From Marinobacter sp. ATCH36 (GTDB taxonomy: Bacteria; Pseudomonadota; Gammaproteobacteria; Pseudomonadales; Oleiphilaceae), in the NCBI RefSeq assembly GCF_023555055.1, contig NZ_JAMJPL010000001.1, forward strand, positions 1,302,001 to 1,366,000: 64,000 nucleotides of DNA. Direction: 5' to 3'. The stretch's first letter is position 1. Each line of letters begins with the position of its first letter. Positions 29,875 through 37,803 of the stretch are shown here, in pieces. The translations under genes and the position numbers were made by a program. A model generated the notes under the pieces. It was not told the origin of the DNA. It worked only from the letters and a program-made list of their open reading frames with translations, and made no database searches.

Positions 29875-30160
29875 GGCATTGCCTTTTCTGATTGGAATCT
29901 GTGTCCATTATCGCCGTGCGTATGCGGTGGGTTGTATCGGCGTGAGGGAGTAGGCGTGGAGGTAGTTTCTGTTCGGTAAGCGGCTGTAAGCGATTGTTAT
30001 GGCGCTGATAACTATCCGGAAAACAGTCCCGTCGGTAGTAGTGCGTAGAGTACTACTGCAGAGGTATGAAGAGGTTGCAGGCAGGGCTGGTGACAAAGGT
30101 CAAGGCAGTGGCCGGTGCTTCCCGCTATCGTCGCCTTCACTATGCCAAACGGAGAATTTC
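29875..30160. other. Intergenic region upstream of ubiU
   Basis: 286 nt between divergent mcp and ubiU. It holds a near-perfect inverted repeat (AGTAGTGC-GTAGA-GTACTACT, 30037-30057, one mismatch) and the ubiU ribosome site GGAG at 30151. A GGTAGTA element at 30034 resembles one upstream of narG. I found no clear FNR box or terminator. Confidence 0.45.
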
Positions 30161-31156
30161 ATGGAACTTGTCTGCCCGGCCGGTAGCCTCCCGGCCCTGA
30201 AAACCGCCGTGGATAATGGCGCCGATGCGGTCTATCTGGGGTTCCGTGACAGCACCAACGCCCGCCAGTTTGCCGGCCTCAACTTCAACGATAAGCGCGC
30301 TGCAGAGGGCATCGACTATGCCCACCAGCGGGGCGCCCGCGTTTTCTGTGCCATCAATACCTACCCTCAGCCCAGTGGCTGGGAGCTATGGAAAGGCGCT
30401 GTCGACCGCGCCGCAAGCCTGGGCGTGGATGCCATCATCCTGGCCGATATGGGCCTGCTGGATTACGCCGCCAGCCGCCACCCCGATATTCCCCGTCACC
30501 TTTCCGTCCAGGGCTCCGCTACCAGTTACGAGGCCCTGTCTTTCTACAAGAACACCTTTGATATCCGCCGTGCAGTATTGCCCCGGGTATTGTCCCTGGA
30601 CCAGGTGCGTGGCGTGGCAAAGCACAGCCCGGTAGAGCTGGAGGTGTTTGCCTTTGGCAGCCTCTGCATCATGGCGGAGGGGCGGTGCTATCTGTCTTCC
30701 TACCTAACCGACGAATCACCCAATACCCGGGGCGCCTGTTCACCGGCCAAAGCGGTGCGCTGGCAGGAAACACCGCAGGGTCTGGAATCGCGGTTGAACG
30801 AGGTATTGATTGACCGTTACGGGCAGGGGGAATCCGCCGGTTATCCAACCCTCTGTAAAGGCCGGTTCGAGGTGGAAGGCAATGTCTACCATGCCATTGA
30901 AGAGCCGGTCAGCCTGAACACCCTGGACCTGGTGCCGGAACTTCAGGCGCTGGGCATCAGTGCTGTGAAAATCGAGGGCCGTCAGCGCAGCCCTGCCTAC
31001 ATTGCCGACGTTGCGCGCACCTGGCGTCAGGCTCTGGACAACCTGACAGCTCATCCGGACAACTTCAGTGTTGAGCCTGAATGGCGAAATACTCTGTCTG
31101 GTCTTTCCGAGGGTGGTCTGACTACCCTCGGTGCCTATCATCGCAAATGGAAATAA
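30161..31156 (+). CDS. ubiU: O2-independent ubiquinone biosynthesis protein UbiU (U32 peptidase-like)
   Basis: 331 residues. Works with UbiV to hydroxylate ubiquinone precursors without oxygen. The four cluster cysteines fall at C169, C176, C193 and C232, the same numbers as in E. coli UbiU. Family motif [28 protein letters not shown] opens the protein. GGAG is 6 nt before the ATG. Followed by ubiV after 13 nt. Provides quinone for nitrate respiration, the pathway encoded downstream. Confidence 0.92.
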   Translation: MELVCPAGSLPALKTAVDNGADAVYLGFRDSTNARQFAGLNFNDKRAAEGIDYAHQRGARVFCAINTYPQPSGWELWKGAVDRAASLGVDAIILADMGLLDYAASRHPDIPRHLSVQGSATSYEALSFYKNTFDIRRAVLPRVLSLDQVRGVAKHSPVELEVFAFGSLCIMAEGRCYLSSYLTDESPNTRGACSPAKAVRWQETPQGLESRLNEVLIDRYGQGESAGYPTLCKGRFEVEGNVYHAIEEPVSLNTLDLVPELQALGISAVKIEGRQRSPAYIADVARTWRQALDNLTAHPDNFSVEPEWRNTLSGLSEGGLTTLGAYHRKWK

Positions 31157-31169
31157 GGTTTCAGTATCC

Positions 31170-32063
31170 ATGATGAAGCTATCTCTGGGGCCAATCCTGT
31201 GGTTCTGGTCCAAACAAACCGTTTTCGATTTCTATGCCAATGCTGCTGAGTGGCCGGTGGACACCATCTACCTGGGTGAAGCCGTTTGCTCCCGCAGGCG
31301 GGAACTGAAGCCCGATGACTGGTTTGATCTGGCCCGTGACCTGAAAGCCTGTGGCAAGCAGGTGGTGCTATCTACCCAGACGCTGATTGAATCCGAAGCC
31401 GACCTGCGACGCCTGCGCAGGATCTGTGACCAGGGTGAATTCATGGTAGAGACAAACGACCAGAGCGCCCTGCAGGTGGCCATTCAGAACGATATTCCGT
31501 TTGTCACCGGCCCGTCGATGAACATCTATAATGTGGCGACCCTTAAAGTACTGGCAAAACAGGGGCTAAAGGGCTGGAACCTCCCCGTGGAACTGGGCCG
31601 GGAAACTCTGGGTGAGCTCATCAAAGGCTTGCAGGAGGAGGGTCTGGACTTGCCCGCCGAGGTATTTGCCTGGGGCTTCCTGCCGCTGGCCTGGTCGTCA
31701 CGCTGTTTTACCGCCCGCCATTACAATCTGCCCAAAGACAACTGCGAGTTCCGCTGCCTGGAGCATCCGGACGGCATGGAACTGCGTTCTCGTGAAAGCC
31801 AGGAGCTGTTCCGGCTGAACGGTATTTCGACCCTCTCTGGCTCGCGCTACGACCTGATGCGGGAGCTGCCGGATATGGCGCGCATGGGAGTGTCTACCGT
31901 GCGCCTGAGCCCGGAACATCAGGGCATGGATGAAGTAGTCAGGCGGTTTGATCAGGTTCGCCATGACGAAATACCGGCAACCGATCCGCTGCAGTTGGTT
32001 GAGGCACCACCCTGCAACGGATACTGGTACGGCAAGCCGGGGATGGAGCTGGTAACGGCATGA
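31170..32063 (+). CDS. ubiV: O2-independent ubiquinone biosynthesis protein UbiV
   Basis: 297 residues, U32-like, partner of UbiU. Cluster cysteines C40, C179, C192 and C196 match the E. coli UbiV pattern (39, 180, 193, 197) within one position. Two adjacent ATGs (31170, 31173) are possible starts. Downstream of ubiU in an apparent operon. Confidence 0.9.
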   Translation: MMKLSLGPILWFWSKQTVFDFYANAAEWPVDTIYLGEAVCSRRRELKPDDWFDLARDLKACGKQVVLSTQTLIESEADLRRLRRICDQGEFMVETNDQSALQVAIQNDIPFVTGPSMNIYNVATLKVLAKQGLKGWNLPVELGRETLGELIKGLQEEGLDLPAEVFAWGFLPLAWSSRCFTARHYNLPKDNCEFRCLEHPDGMELRSRESQELFRLNGISTLSGSRYDLMRELPDMARMGVSTVRLSPEHQGMDEVVRRFDQVRHDEIPATDPLQLVEAPPCNGYWYGKPGMELVTA

Positions 32064-32123
32064 TGCTGGCTTAATGGAGCTTACCGAGGGGACCGGGCAC
32101 GTTGTTTGTTGATTCTCCTTTTA

Positions 32124-32146
32124 AAGATGTATTGAAAATAATTGTA
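32124..32146. promoter_or_regulatory. Putative NsrR operator upstream of small secreted protein
   Basis: Starts with AAGATGTATTG, ten of eleven matches to the gammaproteobacterial NsrR half-site AAGATGYATTT, with a weaker second half. Located 74 nt before the small gene start. nsrR itself is at 62.8 kb. Confidence 0.5.
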
Positions 32147-32219
32147 TAATGGTTCTAAATGAAAGGGCTCTTGCACAAGGTTTGCAAGACATTACCTGAT
32201 GGGAACCAAGGAGATCACA

Positions 32220-32534
32220 ATGAACGCGGTAAAAAACAAGATGCTGATAATTCTGGCGGTGCTGGCCATTGCGCTGCCCATGTCTGTCCTGGCCGAGGAG
32301 GGCGACAAGTCCGAGAACTGGCTTCCCAGCCTTCAGACTGAAACGCCACAGGAAGGCTTTGAGCTTGCCATCAAGCTGTCTCGCATGGGGGTTAAAAGCA
32401 CTCAGTCCAGCAAGGAGGTTCTGTTTCGTGAGCGAGAAAAATATTCGCAGGATGGTGAGGCCCTGATTCATGCATCCGAGGTAATTGCAGTGCATTTTCA
32501 GACGGTGGCCGCGGCCAACGACTACTGGAAATAA
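32220..32534 (+). CDS. Small secreted protein of unknown function
   Basis: 104 residues with a clear signal peptide (MLIILAVLAIALPMSVLAEEG, cleavage after VLA), so about 80 residues in the periplasm. The mature part is charged and helical with no cysteines; I recognise no family. AAGGAG lies 8 nt before the ATG. The preceding NsrR-like site suggests induction by nitric oxide. Alone in its transcription unit. Confidence 0.7.
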   Translation: MNAVKNKMLIILAVLAIALPMSVLAEEGDKSENWLPSLQTETPQEGFELAIKLSRMGVKSTQSSKEVLFREREKYSQDGEALIHASEVIAVHFQTVAAANDYWK

Positions 32535-32618
32535 ATGGGGTATCGATTTTTCAGAGGCTGTCCCAGCAGTAGTGCGCGATAGATTACGAGTCAGAAAGTC
32601 TAAGCGCGTGTGGTGAAG

Positions 32619-32645
32619 ACCAGGTGATCTCGGACTGCCTGGTCC
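32619..32645. terminator. Possible hairpin between convergent genes
   Basis: GACCAGG pairs with CCTGGTC across a 13-nt loop, between two convergent genes. No T tract; weak. Confidence 0.3.
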
Positions 32646-32660
32646 CTCAGCGCAACCTTA

Positions 32661-32987
32661 TTATTCCTGGCTGAGTGCTTCCTGAGCCCACTGCCAAGCA
32701 GCGACTGTTGCCGGAAAGCCTAATGTGTTCATACCCAGAACCAGCGCGTGCTCAATTTCCTCGCGTGTGAGGCCTAATTCCAGACTGCGGCGAATGTGGG
32801 ATTGTAACGCTGATTTGCGCCCGGCACCTACGCAAATGCCCAGCTTTACCAAAGCCCGCATTTTTTCATCCAGAGGTCCGGCATCGGCAAGGGTTTTACC
32901 GAGCTGTTTGTGTGCTTCTTGAAGCTCTGGAAACCGTTCGCTGAAGGCAACGAAGGTTTTGGGGAGTTCGCTGTCATGTTTATCCAT
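32661..32987 (-). CDS. Carboxymuconolactone decarboxylase-family protein
   Basis: 108 residues of the CMD/AhpD-like fold (PF02627): DEKMRALVKLGICVGAGRKSALQSHIRRSLELGLTREEIEHALVL. The CxxC redox pair of AhpD is absent (one Cys only, in GICVGAG), so a peroxidase role is unlikely. Lies upstream of, and on the same strand as, nothing obviously related. Exact function unknown. Confidence 0.75.
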   Translation of the reverse strand: MDKHDSELPKTFVAFSERFPELQEAHKQLGKTLADAGPLDEKMRALVKLGICVGAGRKSALQSHIRRSLELGLTREEIEHALVLGMNTLGFPATVAAWQWAQEALSQE

Positions 32988-33070
32988 TAGATTTCCTCGT
33001 TTGTGGGTTCCGCCCCGTCTCCAAGGTCGGTTCGAAACAGGTGGACAGATTTTGATCTGGAACAGAAACC

Positions 33071-34258
33071 TTACCTCACATTGAGGGAACCTTCCTGTGA
33101 TTTTCCAATAACCATCGGTAGAAAACTGAAACCACCCGTCGGGAAAACCGCCCGCTCAGGTCGCTGGTCAGGAGCAGGCTCCAGCGTTTCGACAGCAGCA
33201 AGAAATTCCTCCATCAGAACTCTGAGCTCCATCCTGGCCAGTGGTGCCCCCGGGCAGACGTGAACGCCCGCGCCGTAAAGCAGGTTGTGGTCACGGTTCT
33301 TGTGTGGGCAAAACGCATCGGGATCACCGAAAACTCTCTCGTCGCGATTGGCCGACGCCCACAGGATGGTGATTTTCTCACCGGCGGGAACCTTTCTTCC
33401 GCCAATTTCCACATCCCGGGTTGTTACCCGGCGGTTGGACATCAGCGGCGCGTCCATCCGCAGTATCTCATCGATCGCCTCCGGCAGCGCGACGGAATCA
33501 TTGGCCAGGCTCTGTCTCAGGTCCGGATGTTCAGCCAGGTAGCTTACAAGAATGGATACACTGGAGCTGATTGTGCCCAGTTCACCCACAGTCCAGTTCC
33601 GCAGAAGGCTGGTGAGCTCTTCATCGGTCATGGTTCGGCCATTGACGGTCTCTTCCATCAGTGAGGTGGTGACGTCTCTGAGGGCGTTGGCTCCAGCCCG
33701 GCGTCTGGTTTCCAGCAGGTCGTGAATGTAACCGTCGAACTCATGGGCAACGTCAGCCAGGGCCTCCCGGTCACGGGCCAGGGTTGCCTGGTGGTTTTTC
33801 AGAACCCATTCCCGCAAAGGTTCGTGAAGGGCGTCGGGCCACCCCATAAACGCGCACTGTATCTGCAGGGCAAAGTCCCTGCTGAACTCTTCAACAACAT
33901 CGAACGGCCGACCATCCGGCAGGTTATTGACAAGGTTGCGGGCAATGCTGCGACAGGTTGGCTCGAATTCGCTCATTGCTTGCTGAGAGAAATAGGGCTC
34001 GATTACCTGTCGATAGGGGGTGTGTTCAGGTGGGTCCATGCCATTGGGGACCGAAAGATGGCTGGATGCCGCACTGCTGAATGTCTGGTGATCTTCCAGA
34101 ACTTGCATGACATTGCCATGCCTGAATAACGTCCAGTGCTGGTAATCACTCCAGGCCACCGGGCATTCTGCGCGCATGGTGTCATAGGCCTGTATCTGAT
34201 TTCCTAAAACCTCGTCAGCTCGGGGGTTCCAGTCAGGCTTGTGGAGGGCGTCGACCAT
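33071..34258 (-). CDS. Cytochrome P450
   Basis: 395 residues, typical bacterial class I P450. Heme thiolate C335 in LLYGAGVHVCPGAPLARMEL; the ExxR region is DEILRMDAPLMSNRRVTTRD. The I-helix oxygen-activating stretch reads VGELGTISSS, not the common AGxDTT, so the acid-alcohol pair is altered. No ferredoxin or reductase gene is adjacent, except an SdhB-like iron-sulfur protein on the same strand that is unlikely to serve. Substrate unknown. Confidence 0.88.
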   Translation of the reverse strand: MVDALHKPDWNPRADEVLGNQIQAYDTMRAECPVAWSDYQHWTLFRHGNVMQVLEDHQTFSSAASSHLSVPNGMDPPEHTPYRQVIEPYFSQQAMSEFEPTCRSIARNLVNNLPDGRPFDVVEEFSRDFALQIQCAFMGWPDALHEPLREWVLKNHQATLARDREALADVAHEFDGYIHDLLETRRRAGANALRDVTTSLMEETVNGRTMTDEELTSLLRNWTVGELGTISSSVSILVSYLAEHPDLRQSLANDSVALPEAIDEILRMDAPLMSNRRVTTRDVEIGGRKVPAGEKITILWASANRDERVFGDPDAFCPHKNRDHNLLYGAGVHVCPGAPLARMELRVLMEEFLAAVETLEPAPDQRPERAVFPTGGFSFLPMVIGKSQEGSLNVR

Positions 34259-34378
34259 TGCTAATCCTCGGGAAGAAAATAGATTCTTCCAGAGTATCAG
34301 GGGCCCAATTTACTTTCTTGAAGATAAATCAATTGGTGTCTGTTCAAGGACCCAAATTAAATAAGTCGCCGTCGCTGG

Positions 34379-35092
34379 TCAGACCCGGTCCCGCAGCAGC
34401 ATGGTTTTGATGTGACCGATTGCCTTCATGGGGTTGAGACCTTTGGGGCAGTAAGCTGTGCAGTTGCTTATGCCGCGGCACCGAAACACGCTGAAGGAGT
34501 CTTCCAGTTTTTCCAGGCGCTCGCGTGTGGCGGTATCCCGGGAGTCGGACAGAAACCGGTAAGCCTGCAACAGGCCCGAGGGCCCGATATACTTCTCGGG
34601 GTTCCACCACCAGGATGGGCAGGCGGAGGTGCAGCAGGCACAGAGAATGCACTCGTATAAACCGTCCAGCTTTGCGCGGTCTTCCGGGCTTTGTAGTCTC
34701 TCGATTGCGGGATCTGGCGTATCGTTGATCAGCCAGGGCATAACCCGTTCGTACTGCTTGAAAAACAGTGACTGGTCAACCACCAGGTCCCGGATCACAG
34801 GCATGCCCGGAAGTGGCCGAATCTCCAGGACATTCTTTTTACCCAGGGCATCCGCTACGTTGGTAATACAACCCAGTCCATTGCGGCCATTAATGCTCAG
34901 CCCGTCGGAGCCACAAACGCCTTCCCGACAGGATCGGCGGAACGTCAGGGTAGGGTCCCGGGTTTTCAGGTGTTCCAGTACATCCAGCACCATGCGGTTC
35001 CGGTACTCGTCGCCAACCTCAACATCCTGACTGTGAGGTACTTCATCCTGTTCCGGGTGGTACCGGTAGAGTCGAACTGTGAAGCTGGACAT
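34379..35092 (-). CDS. Orphan succinate dehydrogenase/fumarate reductase iron-sulfur subunit
   Basis: 237 residues with all three SdhB clusters: [2Fe-2S] SCREGVCGSDGLSINGRNGLGC, [4Fe-4S] CILCACCTSACPSWWW, and [3Fe-4S] CRGISNCTAYCPKGLNPMKAI. No SdhA, SdhC or SdhD lies nearby, so this is a solitary copy. It may be a second sdhB used with the housekeeping subunits under low oxygen, or a relocated part. ATG at 35092 is used; a longer frame adds 24 residues without family match. Confidence 0.88.
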   Translation of the reverse strand: MSSFTVRLYRYHPEQDEVPHSQDVEVGDEYRNRMVLDVLEHLKTRDPTLTFRRSCREGVCGSDGLSINGRNGLGCITNVADALGKKNVLEIRPLPGMPVIRDLVVDQSLFFKQYERVMPWLINDTPDPAIERLQSPEDRAKLDGLYECILCACCTSACPSWWWNPEKYIGPSGLLQAYRFLSDSRDTATRERLEKLEDSFSVFRCRGISNCTAYCPKGLNPMKAIGHIKTMLLRDRV

Positions 35093-35281
35093 GATGGCGC
35101 CTTTTTTGCTGAAAAAAAGGAGTGTAAGATGAACCTTAGCAGGGTATTTACGTTTCGCCATCACCCTCGCTTCACATAGGTCAATCGGTGGATATGAATA
35201 GTGTGGCCAGCATAGTCAGTTGGAAAAAGCCTTTGAAAAAACCAGTGGCTTCGCAGACAGGCACATTCATCCTGTCGGGTG

Positions 35282-35740
35282 CTAATACATTTCCAGTCTT
35301 CCTATGTCTCTGGACTGTAAACGCGCTTCAGCTTGCTGATTATCTGCCAGCTCCCGAAAGAGGTCAGCCTCCCGGCTGTTCTGGGCCAGCATGGACCGTA
35401 AGTCGTACATGTCGGTCAGAGTTTTGTGGGCCTGCATGATATTCTTGTGAACATCGTGAATGTCCTCGCAGCCGGTACACTCGGGTATATGGGACGGAAT
35501 CTTTCGGCTGTCGAATTCCTGTGAATCCACCAGCCAGCTGTCCATCAGATCATCATCGGCATCCTGAAGAAAATCCTCCATCATTTCCGCAAGATGATGC
35601 TCACGGCTGGCCAGAAAGCTGAGCGCCATTTGCATGCGTTCATCAGCCTGGCTACTGGCCAGGGTTTCATACTGTTTTTCCAGCATTTCGTGGTAATCGG
35701 TTATCCATTCAATAAGGTCTTTCAGTTGTTTGAATGCCAT
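35282..35740 (-). CDS. Conserved hypothetical helical protein (possible ferritin-like)
   Basis: 152 residues, predicted all-helical and acidic. Histidine/glutamate-rich segments (DYHEMLEKQYETLA, REHHLAEMMEDFL, HDVHKNIMQAHKTL) resemble four-helix metal-binding bundles, but I cannot assign a family. One CxxC (ECTGCED). Starts 15 nt after the hemerythrin-like gene ends, on the same strand, so they are probably one operon. Confidence 0.7.
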   Translation of the reverse strand: MAFKQLKDLIEWITDYHEMLEKQYETLASSQADERMQMALSFLASREHHLAEMMEDFLQDADDDLMDSWLVDSQEFDSRKIPSHIPECTGCEDIHDVHKNIMQAHKTLTDMYDLRSMLAQNSREADLFRELADNQQAEARLQSRDIGRLEMY

Positions 35741-35755
35741 GATCCTGCACTCCCT

Positions 35756-36235
35756 TCAGAACTGGAACCTCGGGAATAACACGTCCCGTTCCAGGTAAAT
35801 TTGCTCAGACAACCTGAAGTCCAGAGCTTTCAGTTCCCGGTAAAACCGTTTCCAGGACCGGCATGCGGAATCCGGAGCCCGATAGTCCTTGGTCATTTTG
35901 CGTAGCTTTTTCAGTTGTCGCTTGATGACGGAATGCTCCTCATTCATCTGGGCGATCGGTGTGTCCGGGTTGGGTGGCTGGTCATGTTCCATCCGTTTCA
36001 GAACGTAAGCGTTCTCCCGCTCTATGTGATCAACCAGAATGTGCTCCAGCTTTTTGATGGCCAGCGTTATGCCCCGGGGTGTCTCCGGGTTGCCCCTGTG
36101 CACTGCCTCGATTTTGCGAGCGAGCCGGTGCAGCTTGGGCAATTGCTGAAGATGGCTGGCATCGTAGCCCCTCGATATGAGCTCCAGCAGCACGTCTGTG
36201 TCCAATTCTTCAATCGGTGGTTGTTGCTCGTTCAT
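35756..36235 (-). CDS. Hemerythrin/RIC (YtfE/DnrN)-like protein with altered ligands
   Basis: 159 residues matching the C-terminal hemerythrin-like domain of the di-iron repair proteins: QLPKLHRLARKIEAVHRGNPETPRGI, then VDHIERENAYVLKRM, EEHSVIKRQLKKLR and YLERDVLFPRF. The N-terminal ScdA domain is missing. By alignment with E. coli YtfE, ligands H105, H129, E133, H160 and E208 correspond to H46, H70, E74, H101 and E149, but H84 is D25 and H204 is Q145. An NsrR-like site lies just upstream. Probable role in nitrosative stress, with an uncertain metal site. Confidence 0.75.
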   Translation of the reverse strand: MNEQQPPIEELDTDVLLELISRGYDASHLQQLPKLHRLARKIEAVHRGNPETPRGITLAIKKLEHILVDHIERENAYVLKRMEHDQPPNPDTPIAQMNEEHSVIKRQLKKLRKMTKDYRAPDSACRSWKRFYRELKALDFRLSEQIYLERDVLFPRFQF

Positions 36236-36258
36236 TGCTGACCCTCCTCTTTTGCTAT

Positions 36259-36281
36259 AAGATATATATAGAATACATTAA
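36259..36281. promoter_or_regulatory. Putative NsrR operator between RIC-like gene and small gene
   Basis: AAGATATATATAGAATACAT and the following bases match the 11-1-11 NsrR palindrome at about 16 of 22 positions. Located 24 nt upstream of the RIC-like start and 51 nt upstream of the divergent small gene. Confidence 0.55.
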
Positions 36282-36331
36282 TATTGGTGTCAAGAACTGT
36301 TCTCATTTTCTCGGCACGCCGGGAGGTAACG

Positions 36332-36487
36332 ATGACTTGCAACAAGCCGGAGCAAATAAAAGACAAGGTCTGGGATCAGCACTTGAGATGGCTGGATCTT
36401 GTCAGTAATGAGTGTAAAGCCAACCAGCTTAAGCGGGACCGTGAAAAACGCAGAAAAGGTGAGGTCGCTCGTGAACATCAACGCTGA
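36332..36487 (+). CDS. Small basic protein of unknown function
   Basis: 51 residues, highly charged (ends QLKRDREKRRKGEVAREHQR), no signal peptide and no recognised family. GGGAGGT precedes the ATG. It shares the intergenic region with the RIC-like gene, whose NsrR-like site could control both. Confidence 0.55.
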   Translation: MTCNKPEQIKDKVWDQHLRWLDLVSNECKANQLKRDREKRRKGEVAREHQR

Positions 36488-36566
36488 AGTGACACCAGAA
36501 GCCCGTGACTGGCTGGTCACTCTGCTGACAAAGCAGGAAGTGCCCGGGATGGTGGCGCGGGGTTAA
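36471..36566 (+). pseudogene. Possible 31-residue remnant or microprotein
   Basis: Begins with GTG inside the previous gene and encodes INAEVTPEARDWLVTLL and KQEVPGMVARG, ending TAA. The pattern resembles the first 30 residues of HesB/NfuA-type iron-sulfur scaffold domains, cut off early. No clear ribosome site. May be a decayed remnant; could be chance. Its end overlaps the end of convergent ubiT. Confidence 0.25.
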
Positions 36567-37039
36567 AATAGCGTGAAGCTCCATTCCAGGCTGTCCAGCA
36601 GATTTTTCAGCCCCAACCCGAGTTCCGTGTCGCCCTCAATAACCAGGCGCCGCTGAAAGAAGAGTTGATCCGGATCCTGCCGTCGTTCCGCAAGAGTTTT
36701 GAATGCCGCTAGAGAACCACGAATGGTGGCCTCCCCCGGTCCATCGATAACCCGCAGCCGGCCGGCCCAGAAACCGATGGTGATGCCAGGCTGCCCACCG
36801 GTGATTTCCAGCCGTATGCGGCGGCCCTCGAAATCGTCGAATTCACCGTCAGCGATTGCTTCTGCAAACAGGTAATTGAGCGGCGCTTCGGCGACCAGTT
36901 GTTTGAGCGGGGCCGGAGCCCTACGATCAATAATATCCAGCATTGGCGCAGGTGAGGGCAGGTACTCTTTCAGGACTGCAAAAGATTGATCAAGCAGTGC
37001 GCTGTTGGCAGGTAAAAACGCGGGTAATGAGAAAGCCAT
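36563..37039 (-). CDS. ubiT: Ubiquinone biosynthesis accessory factor UbiT (SCP2 domain)
   Basis: 158 residues with an SCP2 lipid-binding domain: GRRIRLEITGG, IGFWAGRLRVIDGPGEATIRGSLAAF, and the C-terminal FFQRRLVIEGDTELGLGLKNLLDSLEW. This is UbiT, the lipid-binding partner of UbiUV. It stands about 5 kb from ubiUV, with the NO-related genes between. An FNR-like box lies upstream. Confidence 0.88.
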   Translation of the reverse strand: MAFSLPAFLPANSALLDQSFAVLKEYLPSPAPMLDIIDRRAPAPLKQLVAEAPLNYLFAEAIADGEFDDFEGRRIRLEITGGQPGITIGFWAGRLRVIDGPGEATIRGSLAAFKTLAERRQDPDQLFFQRRLVIEGDTELGLGLKNLLDSLEWSFTLF

Positions 37040-37098
37040 GGGTCACTCCGGGCGGCCAGAAAACCGGCCCAGAGTAACGGAAACCATGCCTGACTAAT

Positions 37099-37112
37099 TT
37101 GATATAACTCAG
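37099..37112 (-). promoter_or_regulatory. Possible FNR/Dnr-type box upstream of ubiT
   Basis: On the minus strand CTGAG-TTAT-ATCAA, eight of ten matches to TTGAT-N4-ATCAA. Centre about 66 nt before the ubiT start; overlaps the narL stop. Fits the known Fnr control of ubiUVT in E. coli. Confidence 0.4.
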
Positions 37113-37768
37113 CTCTTGTGAAGGCCTTCCTCCACCGCCCAGACGGCGACTTCCACGCGGGAACGCAGGTTCAGCTTCTTGAGCAGATGTTTGACGTGAA
37201 CCTTTACGGTGCCGTCACTGATGTCCAGCTTGCGACCAATCATCTTGTTGGAAAGCCCCTCGGCAATCAGCCGCAGGATATCCTTCTCACGTGGTGTGAG
37301 GCTGTCAAAGTCCGGGCGTGACGCCTGTTGCGGTTTCTGGGAACGCAATGCCTGGGCCAGCAGAGCGGTCAGGCGGTCGCTGATGACCATCTTGCCTACT
37401 GCAGCCTGGTGCAGCTGCTTGATCATGTCTTCCGGTTCCATGTCCTTGAGCAGGTAGCCGTCGGCACCGGCCCTCAGCGCGGCGACCACATCGTCTTCAT
37501 GGTCAGACACCGTGAACATGATAATGCGGGAGCTGATGCTCTCTTCACGCAGTTTTTTCAGCGCCTCAATGCCATTCATTTCCGGCATGTTGAGGTCCAT
37601 CAGTACCAGGTCGGGTTCCAGCTCCTGTGCCAGTCGGATACCGTCAGCAGCATTGCTGGCTTCGCCGACCACCTGCATGTCGTCTTCCATCTCAATCAGT
37701 TGTTTTATGCCCTGACGAAGTAAAGGGTGATCATCAATCAACAGAATGCTTGCTGGTGAGTCGGACAT
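37109..37768 (-). CDS. narL: Nitrate/nitrite response regulator NarL
   Basis: 219 residues. Receiver domain with D58 ([14 protein letters not shown]) and a C-terminal LuxR-type helix-turn-helix ([43 protein letters not shown]). 35 nt downstream of narX. Activates nitrate respiration genes in response to NarX. Confidence 0.93.
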   Translation of the reverse strand: MSDSPASILLIDDHPLLRQGIKQLIEMEDDMQVVGEASNAADGIRLAQELEPDLVLMDLNMPEMNGIEALKKLREESISSRIIMFTVSDHEDDVVAALRAGADGYLLKDMEPEDMIKQLHQAAVGKMVISDRLTALLAQALRSQKPQQASRPDFDSLTPREKDILRLIAEGLSNKMIGRKLDISDGTVKVHVKHLLKKLNLRSRVEVAVWAVEEGLHKS

Positions 37769-37803
37769 GGTTCCTCTCAGTATTTGAAGTTGTGTTGCAA
37801 CGC

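Noticed and set aside
36241..36310. FNR box near TTGGTGTCAAG upstream of the RIC-like gene
   Set aside because: Half-site spacing is too short for an FNR/Dnr dimer site; the adjacent NsrR-like palindrome is a better explanation.
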